Position numbers and translations under genes: made by a program. The notes under the pieces are model-generated. The model made no database searches and was not told the DNA's origin. It was given only the letters and a program-made list of their open reading frames with translations. 64,000 nt of DNA from Bacillus subtilis (GTDB taxonomy: Bacteria > Pseudomonadota > Alphaproteobacteria > Rhizobiales > Rhizobiaceae), in NCBI GenBank assembly GCA_021733665.1, contig JAHREI010000001.1, positions 186,001-250,000 on the forward strand, read 5' to 3'. Below are positions 1-9,819 of the stretch, piece by piece (the first letter of the stretch is position 1; each line of letters starts with the position of its first letter).

Positions 1-2487
1 CTTGCGGCTTTTACACTGATTGATGATCTGCTGTCGCGTTATGAGAAGATGAAGCGCAATCGCGGCTTGCTGGACTTTGACGATCTGATCAACCGCACCG
101 TCTCGCTCTTGTCGCGCAACGGCGCGGGCATGTGGGTGCAGTATAAGCTCGACCGCGGTATCGACCATATTCTGGTGGATGAGGCGCAGGATACCAGCCC
201 TGAACAGTGGCAGGTGATTAATATGCTCTCTGCTGAGTTCTTCTCCGGCTCAGGGCAGCGTGATGTGCGCCGTACCCTTTTCGCAGTGGGTGATGAGAAA
301 CAGTCGATCTATTCGTTTCAGGGCGCACGTCCTGAGGATTTTGCGGCAACTGGTAAAGCGGTTTCACGCATGGCAGCCCGTGCGGAATTGAGCTTTGAAA
401 AAGTCAGTCTCAACTTCTCGTTCCGCTCCACACCGGATGTGTTGTCGGCGGTGGATACGGTATTTTCGCGCGAAGAGGCTTTTCGCGGACTTGGTATTGA
501 GCGGCAGCCGACCGTCCATGCGGCGATCCGTTCCAATGATGCCGGTGAGGTTGAGGTCTGGGATATTCTGACACCGGAAAAGGTTGAAGAGGTTGAGGAC
601 TGGCGCACGCCAATCGACCAGCTACCTGCACCGGCGGTTAAGCTGGCCGAGCAGATTGCCACCACTATACGTCATTGGCTGGATACGGGCGAGCCGATCC
701 ACGGCAAAGGGCGGCGCATGGAGCCGCGCGATATTATGGTGCTGGTGCGTAAGCGTGATCTGTTCATGCCTGCTCTTTCTCGTGCCTTGAAAAATCGCGG
801 CGTGCCGGTGGCCGGTGCTGACCGCCTGCGCCTCACCAGTCACATCGGCATTAAAGACCTGATGGCTGTCGGGCGTTTTGTGCTGCAACCGGCCGACGAT
901 CTGTCACTGGCAAGTGTGCTGAAAAGCCCGCTCTTTGGTTTGACCGAGGAGCAGCTTTATCGTCTTGCGCAGCCACGCGGCACCAAGCAGACGCTTTATG
1001 CCGCGATGGAGAAGCTGGGTGAAAGCGATGCGCCGGATGCAGGCGCATGGCAGGTGCTGTACACAAAACTGCGTCGCTGGCGCAATATGGCCGATACAAT
1101 GCCGGTCTTTGAGTTCTATGCCCGTATTCTCGGACAGGATGGCGGACGACGTAAATTGCTGGCGCGGCTCGGGCCGGAAGCCGGTGACGTGATCGACGAG
1201 TTTCAGAATTACGCACTCGCCACAGAGCGCAGTGGTCTGCCCGGGCTACAGGCCTTTTTGGAAACACTGGAAGCAGCCTCGCCGGAGATCAAGCGCGAGC
1301 TGGATCAGAACCGCGATGAAGTGCGTATCATGACGGTTCATGCCTCCAAGGGGCTGGAAGCGGCTGTGGTCTTCATGGTTGATCCCGGCAATGCCGCATG
1401 GTCGGCAGGGCGTGCGCCAAAGCTGTTGAGTTTTGATATGGCGGAGCCCGATGGATATGAAGGCAAAGGCTTTCTCTGGCTGCCGAAGAGTGATTACGGC
1501 ACCGGTTTTACTGCGGAGCTGCTGGAAGAGCTTAAAACCCGCTCTGAGGAAGAATATCGCCGTCTTTTGTATGTTGGCATGACGCGTGCCGAAGACCGGC
1601 TGATCCTGTGTGGTTATCGCGGCGAGCGCGAGAGCGAAAACACATGGTTGAAACTGGCCGCTGACGGGCTGGGTGATGAGGCTGTAGCCTATGATCATCC
1701 GGTTGAGGGGGTAAGTGCGCGTCGCTATCGCAAGACAGAACTGGCGGAACTGGAGATACAGGACAAAGCGGATGCGACTGAGACCGCTTATCCGCCATTG
1801 CCTGAGCATTATCGCAGGCCGCTGGAGCCGGAGCAGGGGCTGCCACGCCCGCTGACGCCATCCGGCGCCTCTGCACTGATTGAGGCCGATGCGGAGCAGG
1901 TTGTGCGCAGCGGCTCGCCGGTTCTGGAGCAGGGCGCACAGAGTGAGGGCAGTGGCCGCAGCTTCGGTTTGCAGCGTGGAACAGTAATTCACACATTGTT
2001 GCAACGTTTGCCGGATTTGCCTGCGGAGCAACGCGAGCAGGCGGCACAGCGTTATCTGAATATTGCTTCCGGTGATTGGCACGAATCACAACGTGAAAAA
2101 GTACTGGCAGCGGTCAGCACCATTCTGAATGATCCGCAATTTGCTGCGGTATTCTCACCGGCCTCCAAAGCAGAAATCTCGCTGATGGGTAAACTGCAAT
2201 TGCGCGGCAAAGAACAGGTTGTTTCCGGCCAGATTGACCGGATTTGTGTTGAAGAAGACCGTGTGCTGATTGTGGATTATAAGAGCAATCGCCCGCCTGC
2301 ACGGACGCAGCAGGAGGTGCCGCAGGCTTACATTACCCAGCTTGCATTGTATCGCGCGCTGGTTGAGCCGCTTTATCCGCATAAACGGGTTGAGGCCGCG
2401 CTGCTCTTTACCGAGGGGCCGCATCTGATTGTGCTGGATGAGGATGTGATGGAGCAGGCGCTGATTGCTCTGGGCAAAGCCGTATGA
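1..2487 (+). CDS. addA: AddA helicase-nuclease, 3' part (5' end outside window)
   Basis: Large subunit of the alphaproteobacterial AddAB double-strand-break repair helicase/nuclease, which resects DNA ends for RecA loading in the cytoplasm. The reading frame is open from base 1, so the N-terminal Walker A part lies upstream. Visible are UvrD-type motif II (VDEAQDTSPEQW, from about base 172), motif III (GDEKQSIYSFQGA), motif V (MTVHASKGLE), motif VI (LLYVGMTRAEDRL), and a C-terminal PDDEXK nuclease with a GTVIHTLLQ helix and the catalytic GQID...VDYKSN segment near the end. It is followed by trxA, the usual rhizobial/Brucella order; addB is expected just upstream. About 828 residues are present of a family of roughly 1150-1200. 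Family call is very secure. Confidence 0.96.
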   Translation, partial: LAAFTLIDDLLSRYEKMKRNRGLLDFDDLINRTVSLLSRNGAGMWVQYKLDRGIDHILVDEAQDTSPEQWQVINMLSAEFFSGSGQRDVRRTLFAVGDEKQSIYSFQGARPEDFAATGKAVSRMAARAELSFEKVSLNFSFRSTPDVLSAVDTVFSREEAFRGLGIERQPTVHAAIRSNDAGEVEVWDILTPEKVEEVEDWRTPIDQLPAPAVKLAEQIATTIRHWLDTGEPIHGKGRRMEPRDIMVLVRKRDLFMPALSRALKNRGVPVAGADRLRLTSHIGIKDLMAVGRFVLQPADDLSLASVLKSPLFGLTEEQLYRLAQPRGTKQTLYAAMEKLGESDAPDAGAWQVLYTKLRRWRNMADTMPVFEFYARILGQDGGRRKLLARLGPEAGDVIDEFQNYALATERSGLPGLQAFLETLEAASPEIKRELDQNRDEVRIMTVHASKGLEAAVVFMVDPGNAAWSAGRAPKLLSFDMAEPDGYEGKGFLWLPKSDYGTGFTAELLEELKTRSEEEYRRLLYVGMTRAEDRLILCGYRGERESENTWLKLAADGLGDEAVAYDHPVEGVSARRYRKTELAELEIQDKADATETAYPPLPEHYRRPLEPEQGLPRPLTPSGASALIEADAEQVVRSGSPVLEQGAQSEGSGRSFGLQRGTVIHTLLQRLPDLPAEQREQAAQRYLNIASGDWHESQREKVLAAVSTILNDPQFAAVFSPASKAEISLMGKLQLRGKEQVVSGQIDRICVEEDRVLIVDYKSNRPPARTQQEVPQAYITQLALYRALVEPLYPHKRVEAALLFTEGPHLIVLDEDVMEQALIALGKAV

Positions 2488-2501
2488 CGGGATGTGAGGC
2501 A

Positions 2502-2543
2502 TTAGAGCGCCGTATGCCAAACTTGGCACATAAATCGCTCTAA
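2502..2543. repeat. Palindromic intergenic element, family A copy 1
   Basis: Outer arms TTAGAGCG and CGCTCTAA enclose inner arms TGCCAA and TTGGCA. It sits 15 bases after the addA stop. The same design recurs at 38378-38421, and looser versions occur at 58069-58112 and 61896-61938. There is no T-run, so it does not look like a standard terminator. Confidence 0.7.
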
Positions 2544-2693
2544 CTGTCATTTGCAGTTTCCGGTAACAAACCGGCTCCTGTATTGACATGGCAACTGCTT
2601 TATTATTGACCTTTCATCACAATGACACCACATATCAGCTAATAATGAATTTGAAATCAGGATATGTCCTGTATCAGTGAAAGAGGAAAGCCA

Positions 2694-3014
2694 ATGGCGA
2701 CCGTTAAAATTGACAATAGCAATTTCGAATCCGATGTGCTGAAAGCTTCTGAACCGGTTGTGGTGGATTTCTGGGCCGAATGGTGCGGACCTTGCAAAAT
2801 GATTGCACCGGCTCTGGAAGAAATTTCATCGGAAATGGCCGGTCAGGTAAAGATCGCCAAAGTGAATATCGATGAAAATCCGGAACTGGCAGCGCAATAT
2901 GGCGTACGTTCCATCCCGACATTGCTGATGTTCAAAAATGGTGAAATCGCTGCCAACATGGTTGGTGCAGCACCAAAGAGCCGTCTGGCTGACTGGATCA
3001 AAGCTTCGGCTTAA
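2694..3014 (+). CDS. trxA: Thioredoxin 1
   Basis: 106-residue cytoplasmic thioredoxin, the general protein disulfide reductase fed by thioredoxin reductase. The active site WCGPCK has its cysteines at residues 31 and 34, and the conserved cis-proline follows in RSIPT. The start chosen is ATG 2694 behind AGAGGAAAG; a longer frame from 2664 lacks a ribosome site and the extra residues are not thioredoxin-like. It lies downstream of addA, as in other Rhizobiales, and ends in a strong terminator shared with convergent folC. Confidence 0.97.
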   Translation: MATVKIDNSNFESDVLKASEPVVVDFWAEWCGPCKMIAPALEEISSEMAGQVKIAKVNIDENPELAAQYGVRSIPTLLMFKNGEIAANMVGAAPKSRLADWIKASA

Positions 3015-3031
3015 TCAGATAAAAGTTATAA

Positions 3032-3067
3032 AAAAAGCCCCGCATGAGTGTTCATGCGGGGCTTTTT
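3032..3067. terminator. Bidirectional terminator trxA / folC
   Basis: 11-bp perfect stem GCCCCGCATGA (3037-3047) / TCATGCGGGGC (3052-3062) with a GTGT loop, flanked by A-run and T-run, so it can serve both convergent genes. Confidence 0.93.
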
Positions 3068-3085
3068 GTTTATCCAGATCATCGC

Positions 3086-4423
3086 TTATTGCGGTGGCGT
3101 GTTGTTCGCTGCCAGCACATCACCCGCCAGATAAAGTGAGCCGCCGATCAGAATGCGTGGCGCAATCACTTCATCTTTGACCTGTTCCTTGATGGCTTTC
3201 AGCCCTTCAGCCACACTGGCGACCGGCAAAGCTTCCAGACCTGCTCTGCGTGCTGCATCGGCAAGCGTTTCATGGTCAATACCGGAATCGCTGGAGCTGA
3301 TTGCTACCGTATAGACTTGTCTGGCCATGCCGGTGAAAGCTTCAAAATAGCCGACCGGATCTTTGGTGTTGATCATACCGGTAATCAGATAAAGCGGGCG
3401 CGGGTCACGCTCTTCAAGTTCGGCCAAAGCTTCGGCAATGACCACGCCAGCACCCGGATTGTGCCCGCCATCGAGCCAGATTTCAGCCTTTTCAGGAGCA
3501 AAACGGATTAGCTCACCCTGTGTCAGGCGCTGCATACGGGCAGGCCATGTCACAGATGTCATGGCTTTCTCAACAGCCTGATCGCTTAGAGCAAAACCGG
3601 CTTCGCGCACCGCTTTGATGGCTGCTGCGGCATTGGCAATCTGGTGACGACCCGGCAGGCGCGGCAGCGGCAGATCAATCAAGCCGCTCTCATCCTGATA
3701 GACCATGCGGCCATGTTCCTGATAGGCAAGAAAATCCTGCCCGAAAACGCTGACAGGACAGCGCAAACGGTCTGCAATATCAATCATCACCTGACGGGCA
3801 TCATCGCTGCTCTGATAACCGATGACCACCGGACAGTCGCGTTTGATGATACCGGCTTTTTCAGCAGCAATAATCTCTACTTTATCGCCGAGATAGGACT
3901 GGTGATCGAGTGAAACCGGCATGATTAATGATACAGCAGGTTTGGTAATGACATTGGTGGCATCAAAACGCCCCCCAAGGCCAACTTCCAGAATAACTGC
4001 ATCTGCCGGATGCTCGGCAAAGAGAACAAAGGTTACGGCAGTCAGAAGTTCGAAAACGGTGATCATATGCTCACCATTCGCTTCCGTTACCCGTGCAACG
4101 GCATCCGAGAGCGTTGCATCATCAACCAACTGGCCAGCCTCGCCTTTGCGCCCCAGACGATAGCGCTCATGCCAGTTCACCAGATGCGGGGAGGTATGCA
4201 CATGCACCGCCAGCCCTTCCGCCTCCAGTAATGCGCGGGCGAAAGCGGTGGCCGAGCCTTTGCCGTTGGTTCCGGCAATATGGATAATCGGCGGCAACTT
4301 GTCCTGTGGATTGCCCAGCGCTTCCAGCAGACGGCTGATACGCTCAAGTGACAGATCAAAACCCTTCGGGTGTTTTTCCAAAAGGCGTTCAATACGATGT
4401 GCGGCGGTGAGGTTTTGTGTCAT
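3086..4423 (-). CDS. folC: Bifunctional folylpolyglutamate / dihydrofolate synthase
   Basis: 445-residue Mur-ligase-type enzyme that adds glutamate to dihydropteroate and to tetrahydrofolates, using ATP, in the cytoplasm. The P-loop GTNGKGS is at residues 51-57, followed by the TSPHL substrate loop, the LEVGLGGRFDATN segment (about 145-157) and the DGGHNPG motif of the C-terminal domain. Length is normal for the family. It lies 150 bases downstream of accD on the same strand, the accD-folC order being typical of Rhizobiales. ATG 4423 is the first start compatible with the family's N-terminus. Confidence 0.97.
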   Translation of the reverse strand: MTQNLTAAHRIERLLEKHPKGFDLSLERISRLLEALGNPQDKLPPIIHIAGTNGKGSATAFARALLEAEGLAVHVHTSPHLVNWHERYRLGRKGEAGQLVDDATLSDAVARVTEANGEHMITVFELLTAVTFVLFAEHPADAVILEVGLGGRFDATNVITKPAVSLIMPVSLDHQSYLGDKVEIIAAEKAGIIKRDCPVVIGYQSSDDARQVMIDIADRLRCPVSVFGQDFLAYQEHGRMVYQDESGLIDLPLPRLPGRHQIANAAAAIKAVREAGFALSDQAVEKAMTSVTWPARMQRLTQGELIRFAPEKAEIWLDGGHNPGAGVVIAEALAELEERDPRPLYLITGMINTKDPVGYFEAFTGMARQVYTVAISSSDSGIDHETLADAARRAGLEALPVASVAEGLKAIKEQVKDEVIAPRILIGGSLYLAGDVLAANNTPPQ

Positions 4424-4493
4424 GGCAGATCCGGAATTCTAACATTGCAGACGAACTGATCAGTTTGCGGTCTGATTTGCAACAGGTACTTAG

Positions 4494-4525
4494 AAAAGAA
4501 AACGCGCCGCTGGTTTAGCGGCGCG
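4494..4525 (-). terminator. accD terminator
   Basis: Read on the minus strand: perfect 9-bp GC stem CGCGCCGCT / AGCGGCGCG with a 5-base loop, followed by TTTTCTTTT. It separates accD from folC. Confidence 0.85.
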
Positions 4526-4573
4526 AAAAGAACTTTAATCGGCAAAAACTTCACCGATCAGAATAAAATCTTA

Positions 4574-5479
4574 TCAGGCAGAAACAGCGCGGGCTGCTGT
4601 TTCTGCAAGTTCAGCCTTGGCTTCGGTAGCAGGCTGCTTCATCATGATCTTCAGGATACGGGCAACGGTTTCTTTCATCTCCAGACGGGAAACAACCATA
4701 TCAATCATACCGTGATCCAGCAGATATTCCGCGCTCTGGAAGCCTTCCGGCAGTTTTTCACGGATTGTCTGTTCAATCACGCGTGCACCGGCAAAACCGA
4801 TCATTGTGCCTGGTTCTGCAATTTGGATATCGCCGAGCATAGCATAAGAAGCGGTTACACCACCAAAGGTCGGGTTGGTCAGAACCACGATATAAGGCAG
4901 ACCTGCTTCTTTCAGCATTTCCACGGCAACAGTGGTGCGTGGCATCTGCATCAGCGACAGAATACCTTCTTGCATACGGGCACCGCCGGAAGCGGAGAAC
5001 AGAACCAGAGGGCGCTTCTTGGCAATGGCTGTTTCAGCTGCTTTGATGATTGCTTCACCGGCAGCCATACCGAGCGAGCCGCCCATGAAAGCAAAGTCCT
5101 GAACAGTTACAACAATCGGCAGACCTTCAATCGTACCGGTTGCATTGATGATGCAATCATCCTGCTGTGTGCGGTTGCGATAGTCTTTCAGACGATCAAT
5201 ATATTTCTTTTCGTCGCGGAATTTCAGCGGATCGGTTGCAACTTTCGGGCTTTCCAGAGTCTCATATTTGCCTTCATCAAAGAAGAAACGCAGACGGTCT
5301 TTCGCCGGAATGCGCATATGATGACCGGAAGCAGGGATCACCCACTGATTGCTTTCCAGATCTTTATGAAACACCATTTCACCGGTTGACGGGTCCTTGA
5401 TCCAGAGATTCTCCGGCATTTCCCGACGCCCCAGCATGGAGTTGAGCTTCGGGCGGACATAATTCGTAATCCAGTTCAT
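4574..5479 (-). CDS. accD: Acetyl-CoA carboxylase carboxyltransferase subunit beta
   Basis: 301-residue beta subunit of the carboxyltransferase half of acetyl-CoA carboxylase, making malonyl-CoA for fatty acid synthesis with AccA in the cytoplasm. The crotonase-like core is clear ([44 protein letters not shown]). It opens [11 protein letters not shown] like other Rhizobiales AccD proteins. Oddity: the N-terminal zinc ribbon of the E. coli type has lost all four cysteines; the equivalent positions read K-D-P-S-T-G near residue 29 and V-I-P-A-S-G-H-H near residue 50, and the first cysteine appears only after residue 100. A GGAAAG ribosome site precedes ATG 5479. Confidence 0.96.
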   Translation of the reverse strand: MNWITNYVRPKLNSMLGRREMPENLWIKDPSTGEMVFHKDLESNQWVIPASGHHMRIPAKDRLRFFFDEGKYETLESPKVATDPLKFRDEKKYIDRLKDYRNRTQQDDCIINATGTIEGLPIVVTVQDFAFMGGSLGMAAGEAIIKAAETAIAKKRPLVLFSASGGARMQEGILSLMQMPRTTVAVEMLKEAGLPYIVVLTNPTFGGVTASYAMLGDIQIAEPGTMIGFAGARVIEQTIREKLPEGFQSAEYLLDHGMIDMVVSRLEMKETVARILKIMMKQPATEAKAELAETAARAVSA

Positions 5480-5596
5480 ATGGGCTTTCCGTTGTTCTCA
5501 AAACTTGAAACTTTTGTGTCTTTAAACATAAAATGCATAAAACACAAAGAAAGCCGCAAATTTGCGGCACTCTGTTAATTATCTATTTTACGGTAT

Positions 5597-6436
5597 CTAT
5601 CGGGCAGGAGCAAGGCGGGCACTGCGAACACCCGATGCAAGCTCACTGACAACAGCCGATGCAGCGGCGACAGGATCACCCTGAACCTTGTCATTGGCGT
5701 CCAGTGTACCGGCAATCGCCGCCACAATCGCGGAGCCGACAACCACACCGTCAGCCGATGCGCCGATCGCTTTTGCCTGTTCTGCAGTGCGGACACCAAA
5801 GCCCACGCAAACCGGCAGGTCTGTGTGACTTTTGATGCGGGCAACCGCTTCACTGACCTGTGTTGTATCAGCCAAAGCTGAACCGGTAATGCCGTTCATC
5901 GACACGTAATAAACAAAGCCGGAGGTGTTTTCGAGCACTTTCGGCAGGCGCTTTGCATCTGTGGTCGGCGTAGCCAGACGAATGAAGTTGATGCCGGCTT
6001 TAATCGCTGGAATGCACAGCTCATTATCCATTTCCGGCGGCAGATCAACAACGATCAGGCCATCAATACCGGCTTCTAATGCGTCCTTGATAAAACGCTC
6101 GACGCCGTAAATATAGATCGGGTTGTAATAGCCCATCAGCACGATCGGTGTTGTGTCATCGCTCACGCGGAAATCACGCACCATCTGCAGCGCTTTCGGC
6201 AAAGTCTGGCCTGCATGCAGCGCGCGCAGGGCTGCTGCCTGAATGGCCGGACCATCAGCCATCGGATCGGAGAAGGCCATGCCGATTTCAATCACATCAG
6301 CACCGGCATTTGGCAGGGCTTTCATGATTTCAACCGATGTTGCGTAATCCGGATCACCACCCATAAAGTAAGTGACCAAAGCAGGGCGGCCTTCAGCACG
6401 CAGGGCTGCAAATTTCTCATCCATACGTCTTGTCAT
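5597..6436 (-). CDS. trpA: Tryptophan synthase alpha subunit
   Basis: 279-residue TIM-barrel subunit that cleaves indole-3-glycerol phosphate to indole, which is channelled to TrpB. Catalytic Glu50 and Asp61 lie in the [16 protein letters not shown] segment; the [11 protein letters not shown] and [11 protein letters not shown] phosphate loops follow. The start at 6436 is set by a GAGGAAAA ribosome site and by family length; the frame is open for 24 further codons without support. The ATG overlaps the stop of the upstream small gene as ATGA (6433-6436), implying translational coupling. Last gene of a trpF-trpB-(unnamed)-trpA operon. Confidence 0.97.
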   Translation of the reverse strand: MTRRMDEKFAALRAEGRPALVTYFMGGDPDYATSVEIMKALPNAGADVIEIGMAFSDPMADGPAIQAAALRALHAGQTLPKALQMVRDFRVSDDTTPIVLMGYYNPIYIYGVERFIKDALEAGIDGLIVVDLPPEMDNELCIPAIKAGINFIRLATPTTDAKRLPKVLENTSGFVYYVSMNGITGSALADTTQVSEAVARIKSHTDLPVCVGFGVRTAEQAKAIGASADGVVVGSAIVAAIAGTLDANDKVQGDPVAAASAVVSELASGVRSARLAPAR

Positions 6437-6903
6437 AATTTTCCTCGTGGCAGCGTGCGTGACAAATAAGCGGTGTGCGGCAAGCCTGCCATGACCGTCT
6501 CTATCCATGCCCTGCGTTCAAAATCAATAATAGCGAGTTCCCAGACACAGGCCATCAAATGCGCGGGCGCAGGTCTGAAACTGACCGCACCCGTGAGATC
6601 CGAGCGCCAAAGATGCTGAGTGCAAATACCGCCATCAATCCATTGATGGAGTAGTAGCCACAAAGCTTCTTCGCCCTCATGGAGTATGGCAAAGCCTGCA
6701 TCATGCAACGCATATGCGCTGAAATCACCGGCAGCAGCAGAGATCTGCTGTGCCGCTGCTGTAATTTTATCGGCGGTAAGACTGTCAGACTGCGCACTGA
6801 TAAGGTTAAGCTTGATCTGTGCAGAGCCGCAAGTGATCACCTGCCCGAACCATGCGGAACGGGGGCTGTATAGATCACTGCCCTGTCGCGATAAAGCGGC
6901 CAT
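6433..6903 (-). CDS. Conserved protein of unknown function inside the trp operon
   Basis: 156 residues, not a named family to me. It starts 3 bases after the trpB stop (TAA ttc ATG) and ends by ATGA overlap with trpA, so it is cotranslated in the operon. It has no signal peptide or membrane segment and appears cytoplasmic. The middle reads as a conserved-looking core: [20 protein letters not shown] near residues 69-88, then an [18 protein letters not shown] segment near 118-135, rich in Trp and acidic residues. I recall similar 'hypothetical' proteins with an ACVWE..-I-ERDAW core in other Proteobacteria, but no function is known to me. The coding frame is long, has a plausible start, and is not a shadow of another gene. 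A role tied to tryptophan synthesis is inference from position only. Confidence 0.85.
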   Translation of the reverse strand: MAALSRQGSDLYSPRSAWFGQVITCGSAQIKLNLISAQSDSLTADKITAAAQQISAAAGDFSAYALHDAGFAILHEGEEALWLLLHQWIDGGICTQHLWRSDLTGAVSFRPAPAHLMACVWELAIIDFERRAWIETVMAGLPHTAYLSRTLPRGKL

Positions 6904-6906
6904 GAA

Positions 6907-8151
6907 TTACATTTCCATTCCGAGAATTTCGCCGACAGTGTGCACGTCTTTATCGCCGCGACCGGAGAGATTGACGATCATGATCTGATCCTGATCCATT
7001 TCCGGCGCCAGTTTCAGAGCCTGTGCAATCGCATGGGAGGATTCCAGTGCCGGAATAATACCTTCTGTGCGCGTGGTGATCTGGAAGGCTTCCAGCGCTT
7101 CGTTATCCAAAATCGGCACATAAGTCACGCGGCCGGTATCTTTCAGCCATGAGTGTTCAGGACCCACACCCGGATAATCGAGACCGGCAGAAACCGAATG
7201 GCCTTCAAGAATCTGGCCGTCTTCATTCTGCAACAGATAGGTACGGTTGCCATGCAGCACACCCGGATTACCTGCGGTCATGGAAGCGCAATGTTTATCG
7301 CCGTCCAGACCAAGGCCACCGGCTTCAACGCCATAGATTTTGACTGTTGTATCATCGAGGAACGGATGGAATAGACCGATGGCATTGGAACCGCCGCCAA
7401 CAGCCGCAATAATCGCATCCGGCAGGCGACCTTCACGCTCAAGCATCTGTTCACGGGCTTCAGTGCCGATTGCAGACTGAAAATCACGAACCATTTCCGG
7501 ATAAGGATGCGGGCCGGCAGCCGTACCGATCAGGTAATAGGTGTCTTCCACATTGGTGACCCAGTCGCGCAGGGCTTCATTCATCGCGTCTTTCAGCGTA
7601 CCGTTACCGGCGGTCACAGCATTGACCTTGGCACCGAGAAGTTTCATGCGGAATACATTCGGCTTCTGGCGTTCAACGTCGGTTGCGCCCATATAAACCA
7701 CGCATGGCAGACCAAAGCGCGCAGCAACAGTGGCTGATGCCACGCCGTGCTGACCGGCACCGGTTTCCGCGATAATGCGGGTTTTGCCCATGCGCTTGGC
7801 AAGCAAAATCTGGCCGAGACAGTTATTGATCTTGTGGCTGCCGGTATGGTTCAGGTCTTCGCGTTTGAAGTAAATCTTCGCGCCGCCTTTACCGCCTTTG
7901 GCTGCTGCCTGTTCACGCACGTAGCGGGTCAGACCTTCAGCATAATAGAGCTTGGAAGGACGACCGGCATAATGGGTGGAGAGTGCCTGCAATTCGGCTT
8001 TGAATTCCGGGTCTTCTTTGGCCGCATCATAGGCTGCCTGCAGGTCGAGGATCAGCGGCATGAGGGTTTCAGCAACGAAACGCCCGCCGTAAATACCAAA
8101 CATGCCGTCTTCATTCGGCCCGGTTTTGAAAGAATTGAGCTCGCTCGACAT
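6907..8151 (-). CDS. trpB: Tryptophan synthase beta subunit
   Basis: 414-residue PLP enzyme joining indole and serine into tryptophan, complexed with TrpA. The PLP lysine is Lys107 in the HTGSHKINN motif; the glycine-rich phosphate cup GGGSNAIG is present, as is the TAAGPHPYP stretch. The start ATG 8151 has GGAAG eight bases upstream; the 32 residues encoded further upstream lack family resemblance. It follows trpF by 49 bases and precedes the unnamed gene by 3. Confidence 0.97.
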   Translation of the reverse strand: MSSELNSFKTGPNEDGMFGIYGGRFVAETLMPLILDLQAAYDAAKEDPEFKAELQALSTHYAGRPSKLYYAEGLTRYVREQAAAKGGKGGAKIYFKREDLNHTGSHKINNCLGQILLAKRMGKTRIIAETGAGQHGVASATVAARFGLPCVVYMGATDVERQKPNVFRMKLLGAKVNAVTAGNGTLKDAMNEALRDWVTNVEDTYYLIGTAAGPHPYPEMVRDFQSAIGTEAREQMLEREGRLPDAIIAAVGGGSNAIGLFHPFLDDTTVKIYGVEAGGLGLDGDKHCASMTAGNPGVLHGNRTYLLQNEDGQILEGHSVSAGLDYPGVGPEHSWLKDTGRVTYVPILDNEALEAFQITTRTEGIIPALESSHAIAQALKLAPEMDQDQIMIVNLSGRGDKDVHTVGEILGMEM

Positions 8152-8200
8152 GAGATATGCTTCCGATCTTTGATTCAAATGAATGCCTGATGAGGCAGTC

Positions 8201-8863
8201 TTATTTCGTATTGCTTGTTTCACGTACGGCTGCAAAAAACGCATCAATCAGATGCACGTCTTTTTTGCCCGGCTCGCTTTCAACACCTGATGAAATGTCG
8301 ATAGCAAAGCTGCCTGTTTTGGCAAGAGCCACATTAATATTTTCTGCGTTCAGACCGCCTGAAAGCATGTAATTGCCCAGATCCTGCCGTGCATTCAGGA
8401 GGTTCCAGTCAAAAGAGACACCATTGCCGCCCGGCAGTTCTGAGCCCTTTGGCGCCTTAGCGTCAAACAGAAAACGGTCCGCAATGCCCTGATAGGGTGC
8501 GACCACGTCAAAATCACTATTTTCGCGGATGGAGAAGGCTTTCATCACCGGCAGATTGTAGCGCTGTTTAACTTGGCGCACGCGTTCCGGTGTTTCATTG
8601 CCGTGCAATTGCAAAATATCCGGTTTCAGCACAGCGACAATTGCGTCCAGCTGTGCATCATCAGCATTCACAGTCACAGCGACGATTTTGGCTTTGCCAC
8701 GGGCAGCAGCGGCAAGTTCAGCGGCTTGTGCAGGCTCGACATGGCGCGGGCTTTTCGGAAAAAAGATAAAACCGATATGGCTGGCGCTATTTTTCAGCAC
8801 GGTTTCCACGGCTTCCGGCGTTTTCAGGCCGCAGATTTTAACTTCGATAGCGGAGGAGGACAT
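8201..8863 (-). CDS. trpF: Phosphoribosylanthranilate isomerase
   Basis: 220-residue TIM barrel converting phosphoribosylanthranilate to CdRP, third step of tryptophan synthesis. The general base Cys11 lies in VKICGL, and the general acid Asp in AIDISSGVE near the C-terminus; LQLHGNE and LSGGLN are the other family loops. It heads the trpFBA group, which is separated from trpE/trpDC in alphaproteobacteria. No convincing Shine-Dalgarno precedes ATG 8863, and the 68 bases up to the next gene show no clear attenuator. Confidence 0.96.
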   Translation of the reverse strand: MSSSAIEVKICGLKTPEAVETVLKNSASHIGFIFFPKSPRHVEPAQAAELAAAARGKAKIVAVTVNADDAQLDAIVAVLKPDILQLHGNETPERVRQVKQRYNLPVMKAFSIRENSDFDVVAPYQGIADRFLFDAKAPKGSELPGGNGVSFDWNLLNARQDLGNYMLSGGLNAENINVALAKTGSFAIDISSGVESEPGKKDVHLIDAFFAAVRETSNTK

Positions 8864-8931
8864 TTGCTTAATTTCAGACTGTTTATTGAGTAGGTATGTA
8901 GTTTAGCGCGTAAAAACTCTGAGGGACAAGC

Positions 8932-9729
8932 TTAATCCGTTACAGAGGTAAAGGAAACCGCATGAAGCGCACTGCCATGCCGTTTGAGCCATGCCCGTGA
9001 TGTTGGCGTATCAGGACAAAGTCTGGTGCACAGTGCCCAGAAATCCGGCCCGTGATTCATCTCACACAGATGGGCAACTTCATGGGCGACCAGATAATTG
9101 ATCACTTCTGCCGGTGCCATCATGATACGCCATGAGAATGCCAGATCACCTTTCGATGTGCAGGAGCCCCAGCGACTGGTTGTATCTTTAAAGCGCACAG
9201 ACGTTGCCGGTTTGCCGATGCGCTCCGTATGCACCAGCACCAGACCGTTAATATCGGTTTTAGCCAGTTTCTTCAGATAGTCGGCAATCTGCCGTCCCAT
9301 ATGGTGCCCGTCACCATGCACAATCAGCACAGCCTGACCGTTTTCATCGTGATCCTGTCGTGTGGTGCCGCGCTTGGCCGGTTCATGTACAATCCGGTGC
9401 GCAATGCCACGGATATGAATGGTGCTGCCGTCCATGAAGGGCACCGTGACCGGTACTTTGGAAATCTGAGCTTCAATCCAGCCGTGATGGCGGGCAATAA
9501 ACAGATCAAGCTCACGCTCCGGCAGACGCGGCGGGACGGTAACACGAATTGCCTTGCCGCCTGTTTCGATGCGCAATGTCAGCCTTTTGGCGCGCGGATT
9601 TTCCCAGACACAGAGCGGCAGATTACGTCCCGCAACAGGATAGGTTCGCTCGGCGCGCAGTGCTTTCGGCGCAGGCTGTTTTTTTGCTGCTTTTTTTAGC
9701 GGAGGTTTGCGGAATAAGGACAGGATCAT
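8932..9729 (-). CDS. YgjP/SprT-like zinc metalloprotease (DUF45 / M48-like)
   Basis: 265-residue predicted metal-dependent hydrolase. The zinc motif HEVAH is at residues 216-220 with a third His at 226 (MNHGPDFW), and the family hallmark SRWGSCTSKG precedes it at about 185-194. The first 25 residues are Lys/Arg/Ala rich, with no signal peptide. Proteins of this family are widespread and poorly characterised; cellular substrate unknown. It lies upstream of trpF on the same strand with a 68-base gap, and downstream of DUF2852. Confidence 0.9.
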   Translation of the reverse strand: MILSLFRKPPLKKAAKKQPAPKALRAERTYPVAGRNLPLCVWENPRAKRLTLRIETGGKAIRVTVPPRLPERELDLFIARHHGWIEAQISKVPVTVPFMDGSTIHIRGIAHRIVHEPAKRGTTRQDHDENGQAVLIVHGDGHHMGRQIADYLKKLAKTDINGLVLVHTERIGKPATSVRFKDTTSRWGSCTSKGDLAFSWRIMMAPAEVINYLVAHEVAHLCEMNHGPDFWALCTRLCPDTPTSRAWLKRHGSALHAVSFTSVTD

Positions 9730-9759
9730 GCCAAGACTATAGATGATTCGCTCTTATAA

Positions 9760-9790
9760 TTATAAGAAAGGCGCATCGGCCGATGCGCCT
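9760..9790 (-). terminator. Terminator after the DUF2852 gene
   Basis: Perfect 22-base palindrome built on AGGCGCATCGG (9769-9779) and its complement, followed on the minus strand by TTTCTTATAA. Confidence 0.82.
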
Positions 9791-9819
9791 AAGAGATGGT
9801 GTGTAAATATGCGCGCTGA

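Noticed and set aside
1246-2082. 278-codon antisense frame opposite addA
   Set aside because: Shadow frame; Arg/Gln-rich and without domains or start signals.
2583-2636. trxA promoter from TTGACA 2583 or TTGACC 2606
   Set aside because: Neither has a convincing -10 at the right distance, so I did not annotate it.
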